The position numbers and the translations under genes were made by a program. A DNA stretch of 64,000 nucleotides from contig NZ_OZ038525.1 of the NCBI RefSeq assembly GCF_964036645.1, forward strand, positions 2,843,501 through 2,907,500, written 5' to 3'. Position 1 is the first letter of the stretch, and the number at the start of each line of letters is the position of its first letter. Source of the stretch: Tenacibaculum sp. 190524A02b (GTDB lineage: Bacteria; Bacteroidota; Bacteroidia; Flavobacteriales; Flavobacteriaceae). Under the pieces are notes generated by a model, which had not been told where the DNA came from, searched no databases, and saw only the letters and a program-made list of their open reading frames with translations. Below are positions 19,701 to 27,545 of the stretch, one piece after another.

Positions 19701-19945
19701 GAACCTACTACTTGTTCAACTGTCTCTTTACCCACGAAGCTATAAACTAGTACATCTCCTGTTTTAGCTTTTACACTATAATTTCCATCAAAGTCTGTTT
19801 CAGCTCCCTTAACAGTTCCTTTGATAATTACACTAACTCCTGGGAGTGGTCCTGACTCATCGGATACAACTCCAGAAATTATTTTTTCTTGCGCAAATGT
19901 CACTTGCGCTACAAGAAAAAACAACCATAATAACTTTATTCTCAT
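16778..19945 (-). CDS. SusC/RagA-family TonB-linked outer-membrane transporter
   Basis: This 1055-residue TonB-dependent porin imports a substrate captured by its SusD partner. A signal peptide (about 1-18, ending TFAQ) precedes a carboxypeptidase-regulatory-like domain (about 24-100; GPLPGVSVIIKGTVKGAETD). The plug follows, with VVVTALGISRDKKSLGYAV and NVSILKGASATALYGERGANG. A 22-strand-type barrel ends in aromatic Phe (GVNVKLGF). The LytTR regulator and kinase genes lie immediately upstream on the same strand but behind their own terminator, which makes them plausible regulators of this operon. Confidence 0.95.
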   Translation of the reverse strand: MRIKLLWLFFLVAQVTFAQEKIISGVVSDESGPLPGVSVIIKGTVKGAETDFDGNYSVKAKTGDVLVYSFVGKETVEQVVGSASVINVTLTDSSDVLQEVVVTALGISRDKKSLGYAVTKVDGDALNTVKTTNVTSSLSGRVAGVNITSSGNLGGSTNIIIRGGASITGSNQALYVVDGVPISNGNANSGETARGASGYDFGNFASDINPDDIENVSILKGASATALYGERGANGVILITTKKGTSKNRLGVTVSSSVTFDQINRSTLPNYQDQYGGGNKTTFDEVTIDGNTYKVVQYDVDESWGPKFDPNEQVLHWDAFDAADSSTYLKTRPWTVAKNGPEAFFRTGVLKVNNVALEGAGEKGNFRLSYTNTDQEGTIPNSTLERNVVAFNGGLNLSDKLSASVGVQYINTYAKNRPGLGYDWQNSLSFMAHAGMWMQTNVDYDRLKNYTNMDGTMRTWNRSSATNGNPRYWENPYWTVYKNYPEDTRNRLIANAVVNYEFNDWLSAMGRATIDHYDFNIETRIANGSFAQSRYTKSLRLGTEKNFDLMLNADKDITDDFNIKGMIGIGKRQNSTKGLSGGTRNGLVIDDIYFLNNTGSLERTLGDWESLIETQSVYSTLSLGYKKMLYLEFSGRNDWTSSLPSSTRSFFYPSVSTSFIFSELLSSNVISFGKLRANWAQVGRGTGFARYTNTMANIGNFGNVVRYGTRGTSANPNLVAENLESYEIGLEMQLFQNRIGFDVSYYNKKSKNLVVDGTVSSATGFFRQTDNIGELENEGFEVAINATPVKTENFTWNTGINWATNTSLVNALAPGIDSHTLNSNHVDVVSRVGQPYPILVGTDFVRDANGNKVVDADGYYKQTEDNAVIGNVNPKWRAGFSNTFTYKNFSLSTLIDTKIGGDVFSLTHRWGRHTGILAETVGVNDLGNDIRLPIADGGGIIVDGVKEDGTPNDIRVETKDAFNDSHNPEAASVFDASYVKLREVALSYNFPTQLTDKLNISTLSISLIGRNLAILHRNVDHIDPESTYSVGNVQGLDIGTLPTTRSYGVNVKLGF

Positions 19946-20058
19946 GTTAAAAAATTTAAATTAGATATTCCAAATAAATTAAAATAAAACGCCATTTACT
20001 AATTAATGTTAATATGGTATAGTTATGTGATAATTATATATCTTAAAACTACTTTAAA

Positions 20059-20087
20059 TAAAAAAAAACCAACTAAACAGTGGTTTT
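20059..20087 (-). terminator. Terminator of the LytTR two-component operon
   Basis: AAAACCA (20065-20071) pairs with TGGTTTT (20081-20087), followed on the minus strand by a T tract. It lies about 50 bp after the response-regulator stop and separates it from susC. Confidence 0.65.
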
Positions 20088-20134
20088 AATAAAGTTTCAA
20101 TAATAATGAGTTATATTATTTTACCTCTTGATTT

Positions 20135-20854
20135 TCAACTAAAATGACTTAGTTTTGAAATTATATCTTCTTTATACCCTCTACTTATTGGCAATGATTT
20201 ATTATTAACTTCTACAAACTCATTCGTGTAGAAACTTATAAACTGTAAACTGACAATATATGACCTATGAATTCTTAAAAAACTATTATTTGGTAGTTTA
20301 TTTTCTATATTAGATATTGTTTCTCTTATTACAATTGTTTTTTGTTGTGTATGTATTTTAACATAATCACTTAAACTTTCTACATATACAATATCTTTAA
20401 AGTTAACTTTTTGCATTTTCCTTTCTGATCTAACAAATATAAAGTCAGGTTTACTTAGTTGTCCTTCTACTTCTACGCTAGTTTCTTTTGTATTAGATAT
20501 TTCGTAGAATTTATTTACAGCTTGCAAAAAACGGTCAAAAGCAATTGGTTTTAATAAATAATCCACCACATTTAAATCAAATCCATCAACAGCATAATCT
20601 CTATAGGCAGTAGTAAAAATAATTTTTGTTTTCTTTTGTAAAGATTTTGCTAGCGACAACCCTGAAACCTCAGGCATATTTATATCTAAAAAAAGTAAAT
20701 CAATTGCAGTATCATTTAAAACAGTTAGTGCCTCCATAGCATTTGAACAACTTTGCAGCAATAAAAGATTAGGGATTTTACCTATAAAGGTAGTTAATAT
20801 CTCCCTTGCCATAGGTTCGTCATCAACTATAATACAAGTTATCTTATCATTCAT
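20135..20854 (-). CDS. LytTR-family response regulator
   Basis: This is a 239-residue DNA-binding response regulator. The N-terminal receiver (about 1-120) has the acidic pair Asp11/Asp12, phosphoacceptor Asp57 in LLFLDINMP, and Lys in DYLLKPIAFDRFL. The C-terminal LytTR domain (about 140-235) has DIVYVESLSDYVKIHT and FLRIHRSYIVSL. It overlaps the histidine kinase gene by 8 bp and is translated after it. Its targets may include the neighbouring susCD operon; that is an inference from position. Confidence 0.93.
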   Translation of the reverse strand: MNDKITCIIVDDEPMAREILTTFIGKIPNLLLLQSCSNAMEALTVLNDTAIDLLFLDINMPEVSGLSLAKSLQKKTKIIFTTAYRDYAVDGFDLNVVDYLLKPIAFDRFLQAVNKFYEISNTKETSVEVEGQLSKPDFIFVRSERKMQKVNFKDIVYVESLSDYVKIHTQQKTIVIRETISNIENKLPNNSFLRIHRSYIVSLQFISFYTNEFVEVNNKSLPISRGYKEDIISKLSHFS

Positions 20855-21902
20855 TTTTTATTGGAATTTCAAGTTGTACATCAAAAACATCTTCATTTCT
20901 CCTTATTATTAGCTTAAAGTCTTTTTCATAAAGCATTTCTAATCGCTTTCTTATATTTTCTAAACCTATTCCTTTGCTCTTAACCAATTCTTTTTTATAA
21001 GAATTAGAAATTTTAAACTTTATTTTTCCTTCTTCCATTATTAAATAAATACCTACTTTTAAAATTCCATTTAATTGTACTCCATGTTTAAATGCATTTT
21101 CTACAAAGGGCAACAACATCATTGGAGCAATTTGCACCTCCTTGTTCACTCCTTCCTTTTTAAAGCTTACTTCTAAATTATTTTGAAATCGCATTTTTTC
21201 CAATGCCATATAATCTTCTATATGTTCAATTTCTGCTGACAACAAAACTAAAGGCTTTTCTACTTGATATAAAATATAGTCTAACAAATTAGATAATTTT
21301 AAAATCATGTCTGGAGCTTCATCTGCTTTTTTTAAAGCAAAACCATACAATGTATTTAATGTATTAAATAAAAAATGAGGATGAATTTGCATTTTTAAAA
21401 ACTTCAACTCTTGCTCTTTTAACCTTAGCTGAGTTTCTAAAAACTTATTCTTTATATCTTCATTATTTAATGCTGATTTATAGTGGTTTCTTATCAAACC
21501 TAACATAATTACAATAAAAACTATAAAATAAACACCTAAGATCACAAAAATCAACCCTTTAGTCAAAGGCGGTGCTCCATCTATTAAATGATTTGAAAAA
21601 ACTAGTCCATATAAAATGGAAAACACGATTAACGAAAAAGAAATTATAAATGTATACACTGTATACAATACAAACAACCCATGTTTCTTTCCCAACAAAT
21701 ATTTTGGGATTAAAAAGAAATAAAAAAAGTAACTGATTACAATTGTTATTGGCATCAAGTATATTGAAAACCTATTAACGTAACTCGTATTACTGCTTCC
21801 GTATCCTAAGAAATAAGTGTAAAAGAAATAAACTCCTACCCAAAAAAACATATGAATAGCAGTTTCTGTTATGATTTTTAGTAACGAGAGTAATTTTATC
21901 AT
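20847..21902 (-). CDS. Membrane histidine kinase of the LytS/YehU type
   Basis: This 351-residue sensor kinase has four hydrophobic segments in the first 140 residues and no large extracellular domain. A short coiled segment (LRLKEQELKFLKMQ) leads to the His_kinase motif QIHPHFLFNTLNTLYGFALK, which carries the phosphorylated His. The C-terminal ATPase has PFVENAFKHGV and GIGLENIRKRLEMLY. This four-helix plus short-kinase layout is usual for partners of LytTR regulators. It shares an 8-bp overlap with the downstream regulator. Confidence 0.92.
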   Translation of the reverse strand: MIKLLSLLKIITETAIHMFFWVGVYFFYTYFLGYGSSNTSYVNRFSIYLMPITIVISYFFYFFLIPKYLLGKKHGLFVLYTVYTFIISFSLIVFSILYGLVFSNHLIDGAPPLTKGLIFVILGVYFIVFIVIMLGLIRNHYKSALNNEDIKNKFLETQLRLKEQELKFLKMQIHPHFLFNTLNTLYGFALKKADEAPDMILKLSNLLDYILYQVEKPLVLLSAEIEHIEDYMALEKMRFQNNLEVSFKKEGVNKEVQIAPMMLLPFVENAFKHGVQLNGILKVGIYLIMEEGKIKFKISNSYKKELVKSKGIGLENIRKRLEMLYEKDFKLIIRRNEDVFDVQLEIPIKNE

Positions 21903-22185
21903 AATAATGCAATATCTACTTTTTTATATAGAATCCTACTTTTTTGCGACGAAATTCAAAAAAAGAAAGGGATTTACCATTTTTCTATTATAGGGATACT
22001 CATCTCTATAGATTTACCTAGTAAAAACAACTAAAAAGCTTGCATTGTATTCAAAAAACGATATTAAGCAATACTTCTTTTATAAGAGAGACTATACTTT
22101 TTATTATAAAAACATGTAATTTCGTTATCTATCTTATAAATCTGTAGAGTTATCGCAAAAAAATAAAAGTAAGCTAAAACCCTAG

Positions 22186-22193
22186 TAGTTTTG
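22186..22193 (+). promoter_or_regulatory. Candidate -7 element (TAGTTTTG) for the ExbB-like gene
   Basis: This exact TAnnTTTG match lies 28 bp upstream of the ATG at 22221. No clear TTG box is seen upstream. The rest of the gap 21903-22185, between divergent genes, is AT-rich with nothing else recognised. Confidence 0.4.
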
Positions 22194-22220
22194 GAATATC
22201 AAATTTAAAAACTTAAAATT

Positions 22221-22574
22221 ATGAAATTATTATTCTCAAACTTATTAAATGATGGCGGTCCTATTTTTATGTATCCTACCTTACTAATGCTTTTTTTATG
22301 TCTCTTTTTTATTATTAAAACATTCATTAGCGGAGATACTAATGATACAAATAAAAAATTGATTCACCATATAAGCTTGTTTTCTTTAGTTTGGGGCTTT
22401 TTAGGAATGATGCTAGGATTAATAGGGGCTTTTGACGCAATGTCTATGGCTAATGATATTTCTACTGGAGTATTAGCTGGAGGATTAAAAATAGCTTTAT
22501 TATCACCTTCTTTTGGTATGGTTGTATTTTTAATTGCTCGATTAGGATTGGTTGGGTTAACCTTTAAAAAGTAA
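22221..22574 (+). CDS. Short MotA/TolQ/ExbB-like membrane protein
   Basis: This 117-residue protein has three hydrophobic segments (about 14-35, 47-72 and 84-112). The part from LFSLVWGFLGMMLGLIGAF to GGLKIALLSPSFGMVVFLIARLGL resembles the C-terminal helices of ExbB/TolQ/MotA proton-channel subunits. It is about half the length of ExbB and no ExbD/TolR partner follows. It could be a reduced member of the family or an unrelated small membrane protein. It is divergent from the LytTR kinase operon across a gap of about 320 bp. Confidence 0.6.
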   Translation: MKLLFSNLLNDGGPIFMYPTLLMLFLCLFFIIKTFISGDTNDTNKKLIHHISLFSLVWGFLGMMLGLIGAFDAMSMANDISTGVLAGGLKIALLSPSFGMVVFLIARLGLVGLTFKK

Positions 22575-22826
22575 CAACTTAAAATTATACTCTCTAAAGT
22601 TTTTTACACCCATTTTTTTCATAACAAACAAACTACTCACCTAAAAACAAGTAGTTAAAAACAATCTCTTTTCCGTGTTTATTGATTTTACAAATCAATG
22701 AATTTTAAAACTTACATTTAAGAATTCTCAGCGATTACTATTGATATTGCTCTTAATTTTCGATTTCTTATTTGTAAACCTTAAAACAGAATTATTGTCT
22801 AATCTGTTTTATTAAATGCTTTTTTT
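22575..22826. other. AT-rich spacer ending at a strong terminator
   Basis: About 250 bp lie between the ExbB-like stop and the terminator at 22827. No coding sequence is convincing. A second weak hairpin (AAAACAGA...TCTGTTTT) precedes the terminator. The stretch could be a long 3'-UTR or carry a small RNA; I recognise no known RNA family. Confidence 0.4.
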
Positions 22827-22856
22827 ACCCAATTCAAAATTGAATTGGGTATTTTT
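22827..22856 (+). terminator. Strong rho-independent terminator
   Basis: ACCCAATTCAA (22827-22837) pairs with TTGAATTGGGT (22840-22850) and is followed by ATTTTT. It lies 250 bp after the ExbB-like gene and 26 bp before the small gene at 22883. Confidence 0.85.
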
Positions 22857-22882
22857 GTACTTATAAAATACTACTACGAATT

Positions 22883-23119
22883 TTGAATAGAAAAATTAAA
22901 CTTATTTGGGACTTTAAAGGTCCTGATGGACTTGAAACAGCTAAACATCATTGTATACACCTACATGAGTTTGCTAAAACTGACAACCTTTCATATCACG
23001 AGGTTAATCATAAAACTTTAAACGATTTTCATACTATTGCATACATAACTGTGGATGAATCTAATATGAAAATTTTTAGAGATGCTTTAAAACCACATAG
23101 AGGAGAGTTAGCTAATTAA
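22883..23119 (+). CDS. Small hypothetical protein, TTG start
   Basis: This is a protein of about 78 residues with no family I can name. It reads NRKIKLIWDFKGPDGLETAKHH, is His-rich, and has a regular alpha/beta pattern suggesting a small cytosolic fold. No ATG is available near the 5' end, so TTG at 22883 is the best start; the only internal Met is near the C-terminus. A -7-like TATTTTTG (22850-22857) overlaps the preceding terminator tail. Clean codon use and a full-length frame suggest a real gene. Confidence 0.6.
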   Translation: MNRKIKLIWDFKGPDGLETAKHHCIHLHEFAKTDNLSYHEVNHKTLNDFHTIAYITVDESNMKIFRDALKPHRGELAN

Positions 23120-23208
23120 AAGCTTAACGTAACTTATCAATAAAATTTTAACGAATTAATCTATCTTTTTTAATTTAAAAAAAGTATATTACCTAAAAGT
23201 TTATATTT

Positions 23209-23832
23209 ATGAATGGTGTCCGTATTTTTCTTTTTATTTCCCTGATTGCCATTTACAACACTACTGCACAACAAAGTCACTCAAGTTTTTCCGCCCATAA
23301 ATCATTAGCTGATGCCATCCGTATTAATAATGAAATTATTGAAGGAAGAACTCTCTTTTTTGAAAAACAAGCCGAAAAGAAACCTCTAATGTTCCAAAAG
23401 ACAAAGGTGAGGATTAGTGAACTAAATAGGCTATCTAATAACTTATCAAAATACATAGTGGAGCTACAAAGTAAAGTTAATACAGAACGTGTTTTGTATG
23501 ATTTGCTAGAAAGTGAACATTATAAAGAACTTCTTTTTAGTTATGACAATGCACTATCCTATAAAGGGAAAAAATTAAAAAGAAAAATCGATAGTTTATA
23601 CAATCATGCCTTAAAAATTAACGTTCATAAATTATCTCAATTAGAAAATTTTTACGAGACAAGGTTTAAGACAGAAGGAGATTTCTTTGACAGCGAGCAA
23701 AATAAATTAAATTATTTTGATTATCTATTTCACGATAAATCAAATTATGGAATTATGATGGCTATGAATTATCTATTACTGGATGTAAAAACTTTTCAGT
23801 TATTATACTTTGGTTCTGTTATGAGTTATTAG
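23209..23832 (+). CDS. Hypothetical secreted or periplasmic protein
   Basis: This 207-residue protein begins with a probable signal peptide (MNGVRIFLFISLIAIYNTTAQ). The mature part is mostly helical and charged (many Lys, Glu, Tyr; repeated leucines in RISELNRLSNNLSKYIVELQ), consistent with a coiled-coil-like fold. I recognise no family. Its 3' end overlaps the convergent flavoprotein gene by 14 bp, so no terminator separates them. Confidence 0.6.
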   Translation: MNGVRIFLFISLIAIYNTTAQQSHSSFSAHKSLADAIRINNEIIEGRTLFFEKQAEKKPLMFQKTKVRISELNRLSNNLSKYIVELQSKVNTERVLYDLLESEHYKELLFSYDNALSYKGKKLKRKIDSLYNHALKINVHKLSQLENFYETRFKTEGDFFDSEQNKLNYFDYLFHDKSNYGIMMAMNYLLLDVKTFQLLYFGSVMSY

Positions 23833-25042
23833 TGTTAGCTGCTATATATTTTGCACATATATAACCGCCTGTCCAAGCATTTTGAAAATTAAATCCTCCT
23901 GTTACTGCGTCAATATTTAAAACTTCACCCACAAAAAACAAGTTTTTATTAAGTTTACTTTCAAAACGTTTAAAATCTATTTCTTTCAGGCTAACACCTC
24001 CAGCAGTAACAAATTCTTCCTTAAAAGTAGTCCTTCCATTAGCATTAAACAAACCTTGGGTAAGCTGGTTAGCCATTTTTTGTAATTGTTTATTACTAAG
24101 ATCTGCCCAATTTTGATTGGGTTTTACGTCTGAAGCTATAATTAATCGTTCCCACAACCTACGAGGTATATCTGAAAATGGAGACTTTACAATGACTTGT
24201 TTTTTACTTTGATTCCTTTTCAGTTCTTGTAATTGCTCTAATACCTCTTCAGTTTCTTGCCCTAACCAGTTTACCAACACATTATATTGATAATTTTTAT
24301 CCGCTAAAACTCTAGCCCCATGAGCTGATAATTTTAAAACAGCTGGACCACTTATTCCCCAATGAGTTATTAATAAAGGCCCGGAATTCTCAAGTTTTGT
24401 CTTCGCTATCTTAACTATTGCATTAGAAACTGAAACTCCTCCTAAATCAAAAATTCTAGGATCTTTTATATTGAAAGTAAATAATGAAGGAACAGGTTGC
24501 ACAATTTGATGACTAGATTTTTCTATCATTTCCCAAACTTTTTTGCTACTGCCTGCTGCTATTACCAAATAATCAGCTTTAAAAAGCTTTTCCTTTGTTT
24601 TCACTTTCCATGTGCTACCTTCTTTAAAAAAGTCAACCACTCCATGATTTTTCAACACTTTTATTCCTAAATCATTTACTCTTTTAGCAAAACAATCTAT
24701 AATTGCTTGTGAAGTGTTAGCTTCTGGGAACACCCTATTATCTTCTTCTATTTTCAAAGGCACTCCTCTTTCTTCAAACCATTCAAAAGTATCTCCTGTC
24801 ATAAATTGATGAAAAGGCCCTAATAATTCTTTTTCTCCTCTAGGGTAAAACTTAACTAACTCTTTAGGCTCAAAACATGCATGTGTTACATTACATCTTC
24901 CTCCTCCTGAAATTTTCACCTTTTGTAATACATCTTTCCCTTTTTCCAAAATAGTTATACTCAAATCAGGGTTTTGTTCTTTTGCATTTATAGCTGTAAA
25001 AAAACCCGCTGCTCCTCCACCTATAATAATTACGTTCTTCAT
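23819..25042 (-). CDS. HI0933/BaiN-family FAD-dependent oxidoreductase
   Basis: This 407-residue flavoprotein has the N-terminal FAD motif NVIIIGGGAAGFFTAINAKE, the characteristic KVKISGGGRCNVTHA, and a C-terminal FAD-contacting block (FFVGEVLNIDAVTGGFNFQNAWTGG in pieces). The family (HI0933, YhiN, BaiN) includes reductases acting on varied substrates; no specific reaction can be assigned. Its start overlaps the GYDIA kinase stop by 4 bp (ATGA), so the two are translationally coupled in the HMG-CoA reductase operon. Confidence 0.85.
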   Translation of the reverse strand: MKNVIIIGGGAAGFFTAINAKEQNPDLSITILEKGKDVLQKVKISGGGRCNVTHACFEPKELVKFYPRGEKELLGPFHQFMTGDTFEWFEERGVPLKIEEDNRVFPEANTSQAIIDCFAKRVNDLGIKVLKNHGVVDFFKEGSTWKVKTKEKLFKADYLVIAAGSSKKVWEMIEKSSHQIVQPVPSLFTFNIKDPRIFDLGGVSVSNAIVKIAKTKLENSGPLLITHWGISGPAVLKLSAHGARVLADKNYQYNVLVNWLGQETEEVLEQLQELKRNQSKKQVIVKSPFSDIPRRLWERLIIASDVKPNQNWADLSNKQLQKMANQLTQGLFNANGRTTFKEEFVTAGGVSLKEIDFKRFESKLNKNLFFVGEVLNIDAVTGGFNFQNAWTGGYICAKYIAANTNNS

Positions 25043-25968
25043 AGTATCATTTCGCTATAAGGTAATATTGTAGTAAATCCTTTTTCTTTAAAATATTTTA
25101 TCGAAGTTTCATTTCCTGTTATCAATACAAAATCTCCTCCCCAGGCTCCTAAGCTTTTTATAGCTCCATTGTAATCTGGAAACAATTTCTTTTTTACCGT
25201 CTCTTGCTTAATAACTTTACTTATTAATTTTTCATGCTCTTCAATAACTTTATCTAATGTATTAATTGAATCAGCTTGTAAAAACTCATTTGTAAGCACT
25301 TCTATTTCTGGAAGTAACTGCCTTATATTTTCTTTATTTTTTTTGTACTGTGCTATTCCTTCTCTACTATTTTGTTTTTGATTTAGATGCACAAAAAATA
25401 ATTGATTTGTATAATCAGGATAATAATTTATTTCCTCTATCTGTGGTTGAGAATTATTAACCTTATACAATATTGGCATGTTATGTTTAGCACAAGCAAT
25501 ATCGTAACCGCTTCCAGAAAAAGCATTCCATAGCAAAGTAAAAGGATTAACTTTTGCCCAAGAAGCTATGTTATTTATTAAGGTTGAAGAACTCCCTAAC
25601 CCCCAATTTTGAGGAAAGGATAAATTAGTTCTCACTATATACCCTTTATCAGCTTTCAAAAACTCAGGATTTAAAGTTCTAGCTTCTTGTAAAATATTTT
25701 GTAATGTTTCTGCTATAAATTCAGCACCTCCTTCTTTATCTGAATTAAATGTAGCCGAAGTTAATCGTAATTTAGGCAAACTAAATGCAGCCTCAAACCA
25801 ACAAACGCCTTCATTGGTAAAACTTCCCCAAATAAGTTCAGGTTCATTAATAGGCTCAATTATTAAATCTTGACCAAACTTTGTTGGAACTGCTAAAGCT
25901 TTTACTCCATCTAAAACAAGATATTCTCCTGTTAATAATAATTTTCCGTTACTATAAAATCGATTCAA
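25039..25968 (-). CDS. GYDIA-family GHMP kinase
   Basis: This 309-residue GHMP-superfamily protein is named for the motif SGSGYDIACA seen in its middle. The N-terminus FYSNGKLLLTGEYLVLDG resembles mevalonate and phosphomevalonate kinases, and the ATP loop is FPQNWGLGSSSTLIN. It starts 1 bp after HMG-CoA reductase. The window holds HMG-CoA reductase, mevalonate kinase and diphosphomevalonate decarboxylase but no recognised phosphomevalonate kinase. That step is a reasonable candidate for this protein; this is inference from context and the kinase fold. Confidence 0.8.
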   Translation of the reverse strand: MNRFYSNGKLLLTGEYLVLDGVKALAVPTKFGQDLIIEPINEPELIWGSFTNEGVCWFEAAFSLPKLRLTSATFNSDKEGGAEFIAETLQNILQEARTLNPEFLKADKGYIVRTNLSFPQNWGLGSSSTLINNIASWAKVNPFTLLWNAFSGSGYDIACAKHNMPILYKVNNSQPQIEEINYYPDYTNQLFFVHLNQKQNSREGIAQYKKNKENIRQLLPEIEVLTNEFLQADSINTLDKVIEEHEKLISKVIKQETVKKKLFPDYNGAIKSLGAWGGDFVLITGNETSIKYFKEKGFTTILPYSEMIL

Positions 25969-25969
25969 T

Positions 25970-27241
25970 TTATTTTTTTAACTCATTAAAAGCTTCTACT
26001 ACTGCACTATGAGAAACTGTTTTATTTTCAAACTTTTTAGCTATTGTGTTTTTTTCTTCAGAAGAGGCTCCTAATTGATTTAAGATATTCATAAGGTGCA
26101 TTTTCATATGACCATGTTGAATTCCTTTCGTTGTCAAAGCTCTCAATGCTGCAAAATTTTGTGCCAATCCTGCTGTAGCCATAATTTCCATTAACTCAGG
26201 AGCTGAAGGTCTTCCCATCATATCCAAAGACAACTTAGCCATAGGATGTAATGCTGTTAAACCACCTACAGTTCCTACTGCTAAAGGAATTTCAATCCAA
26301 AACTTAAAAACATCATCTTTTACCTCACAATGTGTTAAGCTTTTATACTTCCCTTCTTTAGATGCATAAGCATGTGCACCAGCTTCAATTGCCCTAAAAT
26401 CATTACCAGTCGCTAAAACAACAGCATCAATTCCATTCATAATACCTTTATTATGTGTTACAGCCCTATAAGGTTCAATTTCTGCTATTTTAACAGCTTG
26501 TTCAAACTTCTTTGCAAACTCTCTTGGATTATCTCCTCCTAAATCTTCTACTTTACATGAAACTTCTGCTCTAACTAAACACTCAGGAACATAATTTGAT
26601 AAGATACTCATTACTATCTCTATGTCATCACGCTTAAACTCGTTTGCCATTGCTTCTAAACAAGAGTTAATAAAATTAGCTCCCATAGAATCTTTGGTTT
26701 CAAAAGTTACATGTATCTGATAATAATTTTCTAAATCCTGAGTCTTATCAACTAACTGAACATCTAAAATTCCACCACCTCTCTTTTCCATATTCCTTGT
26801 TATAGAGGCGGTAGCCTCAAGAAGTTTAGGCTTTTGTTCTTCAAAATATTTTGCCAACTCCTGCTTGCTTCCTTCATACATAAAATGTACTTGACCTATT
26901 TTAGTAGTAGCCCTAACTTTGGTCTTAAATCCTCCTCTTGTACTCCAAAACTTAGCTACTAATGAGGCTGCTGCTACTACAGAACTTTCTTCTACAACCA
27001 TTGGAATTACCATTTCTTTACCGTTAATAATAAAGTTAGGGGCTATACCGTAAGGCATATAAAAGTTAGTAATGGTATTTTCTATAAAATCATCATGCAA
27101 TTGTTGCAGTGCTTCATCAACATTCCAATATTGTTTTATAGTATTAATAATCTCTTCTTGATTATTAAAAAAATTCTCTGCTAACCAATCAATTTTTTCT
27201 TGCTTTGTTAATTTAGAAAATCCAGCAATTACTTTAGGCAT
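25970..27241 (-). CDS. Hydroxymethylglutaryl-CoA reductase, class II type
   Basis: This 423-residue enzyme reduces HMG-CoA to mevalonate, the committed step of the mevalonate pathway. Visible motifs are GIAPNFIINGKEMVIPMVVEES (in pieces), the MGANF dinucleotide-site motif, VVLATGNDFRAIEAGAHA with the active-site Asp, and GIQHGHMKMH with the catalytic His. Length and motifs fit the short bacterial class II enzymes without a membrane anchor. Some of these work in mevalonate breakdown, but the kinase and decarboxylase genes nearby favour synthesis. A good promoter precedes it (27265-27298). Confidence 0.92.
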   Translation of the reverse strand: MPKVIAGFSKLTKQEKIDWLAENFFNNQEEIINTIKQYWNVDEALQQLHDDFIENTITNFYMPYGIAPNFIINGKEMVIPMVVEESSVVAAASLVAKFWSTRGGFKTKVRATTKIGQVHFMYEGSKQELAKYFEEQKPKLLEATASITRNMEKRGGGILDVQLVDKTQDLENYYQIHVTFETKDSMGANFINSCLEAMANEFKRDDIEIVMSILSNYVPECLVRAEVSCKVEDLGGDNPREFAKKFEQAVKIAEIEPYRAVTHNKGIMNGIDAVVLATGNDFRAIEAGAHAYASKEGKYKSLTHCEVKDDVFKFWIEIPLAVGTVGGLTALHPMAKLSLDMMGRPSAPELMEIMATAGLAQNFAALRALTTKGIQHGHMKMHLMNILNQLGASSEEKNTIAKKFENKTVSHSAVVEAFNELKK

Positions 27242-27264
27242 CCTTAATATTGTTTTAACGGTGT

Positions 27265-27298
27265 CAAAGATACAGGAAACTTAGAATTAATTAACAAA
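27265..27298 (-). promoter_or_regulatory. Promoter of the HMG-CoA reductase operon
   Basis: On the minus strand, TTTG (complement of 27295-27298), a 22-nt spacer and TATCTTTG (complement of 27265-27272) fit the Bacteroidota promoter. The leader is about 20 nt. The remaining gap up to 27507 shows nothing else clear. Confidence 0.65.
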
Positions 27299-27507
27299 CT
27301 AAGGAATTAGTCTAAAAAACGTTTTCTAATTTAGTATTTAATAACCTCAACCTCTATTCAGCCAATTAATGTTTCGTTATGAAAAACATACAGCAACACT
27401 CGCTTTTAACTATATATCAACACTTTAAAAAGCAACCTTCCTTCATTGTAGGTAAATTCGTCTCAATATTTGTAAGCTTTTTAACCTAAAAATTAACGAA
27501 TTTTCCG

Positions 27508-27515
27508 TAAACTTG
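27508..27515 (+). promoter_or_regulatory. Candidate -7 element (TAAACTTG) for the peptidase gene
   Basis: This is a one-mismatch match to TAnnTTTG. It overlaps an upstream in-frame ATG at 27513, which argues that translation starts at the later ATG at 27546 instead. Confidence 0.35.
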
Positions 27516-27545
27516 GCAAACTTTTCACTTAAACAACAACTACAT

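Noticed and set aside
22575..22826. Known structural RNA (6S, tmRNA, SRP RNA)
   Set aside because: I could not identify the conserved cores of these RNAs; only the terminator is clear.
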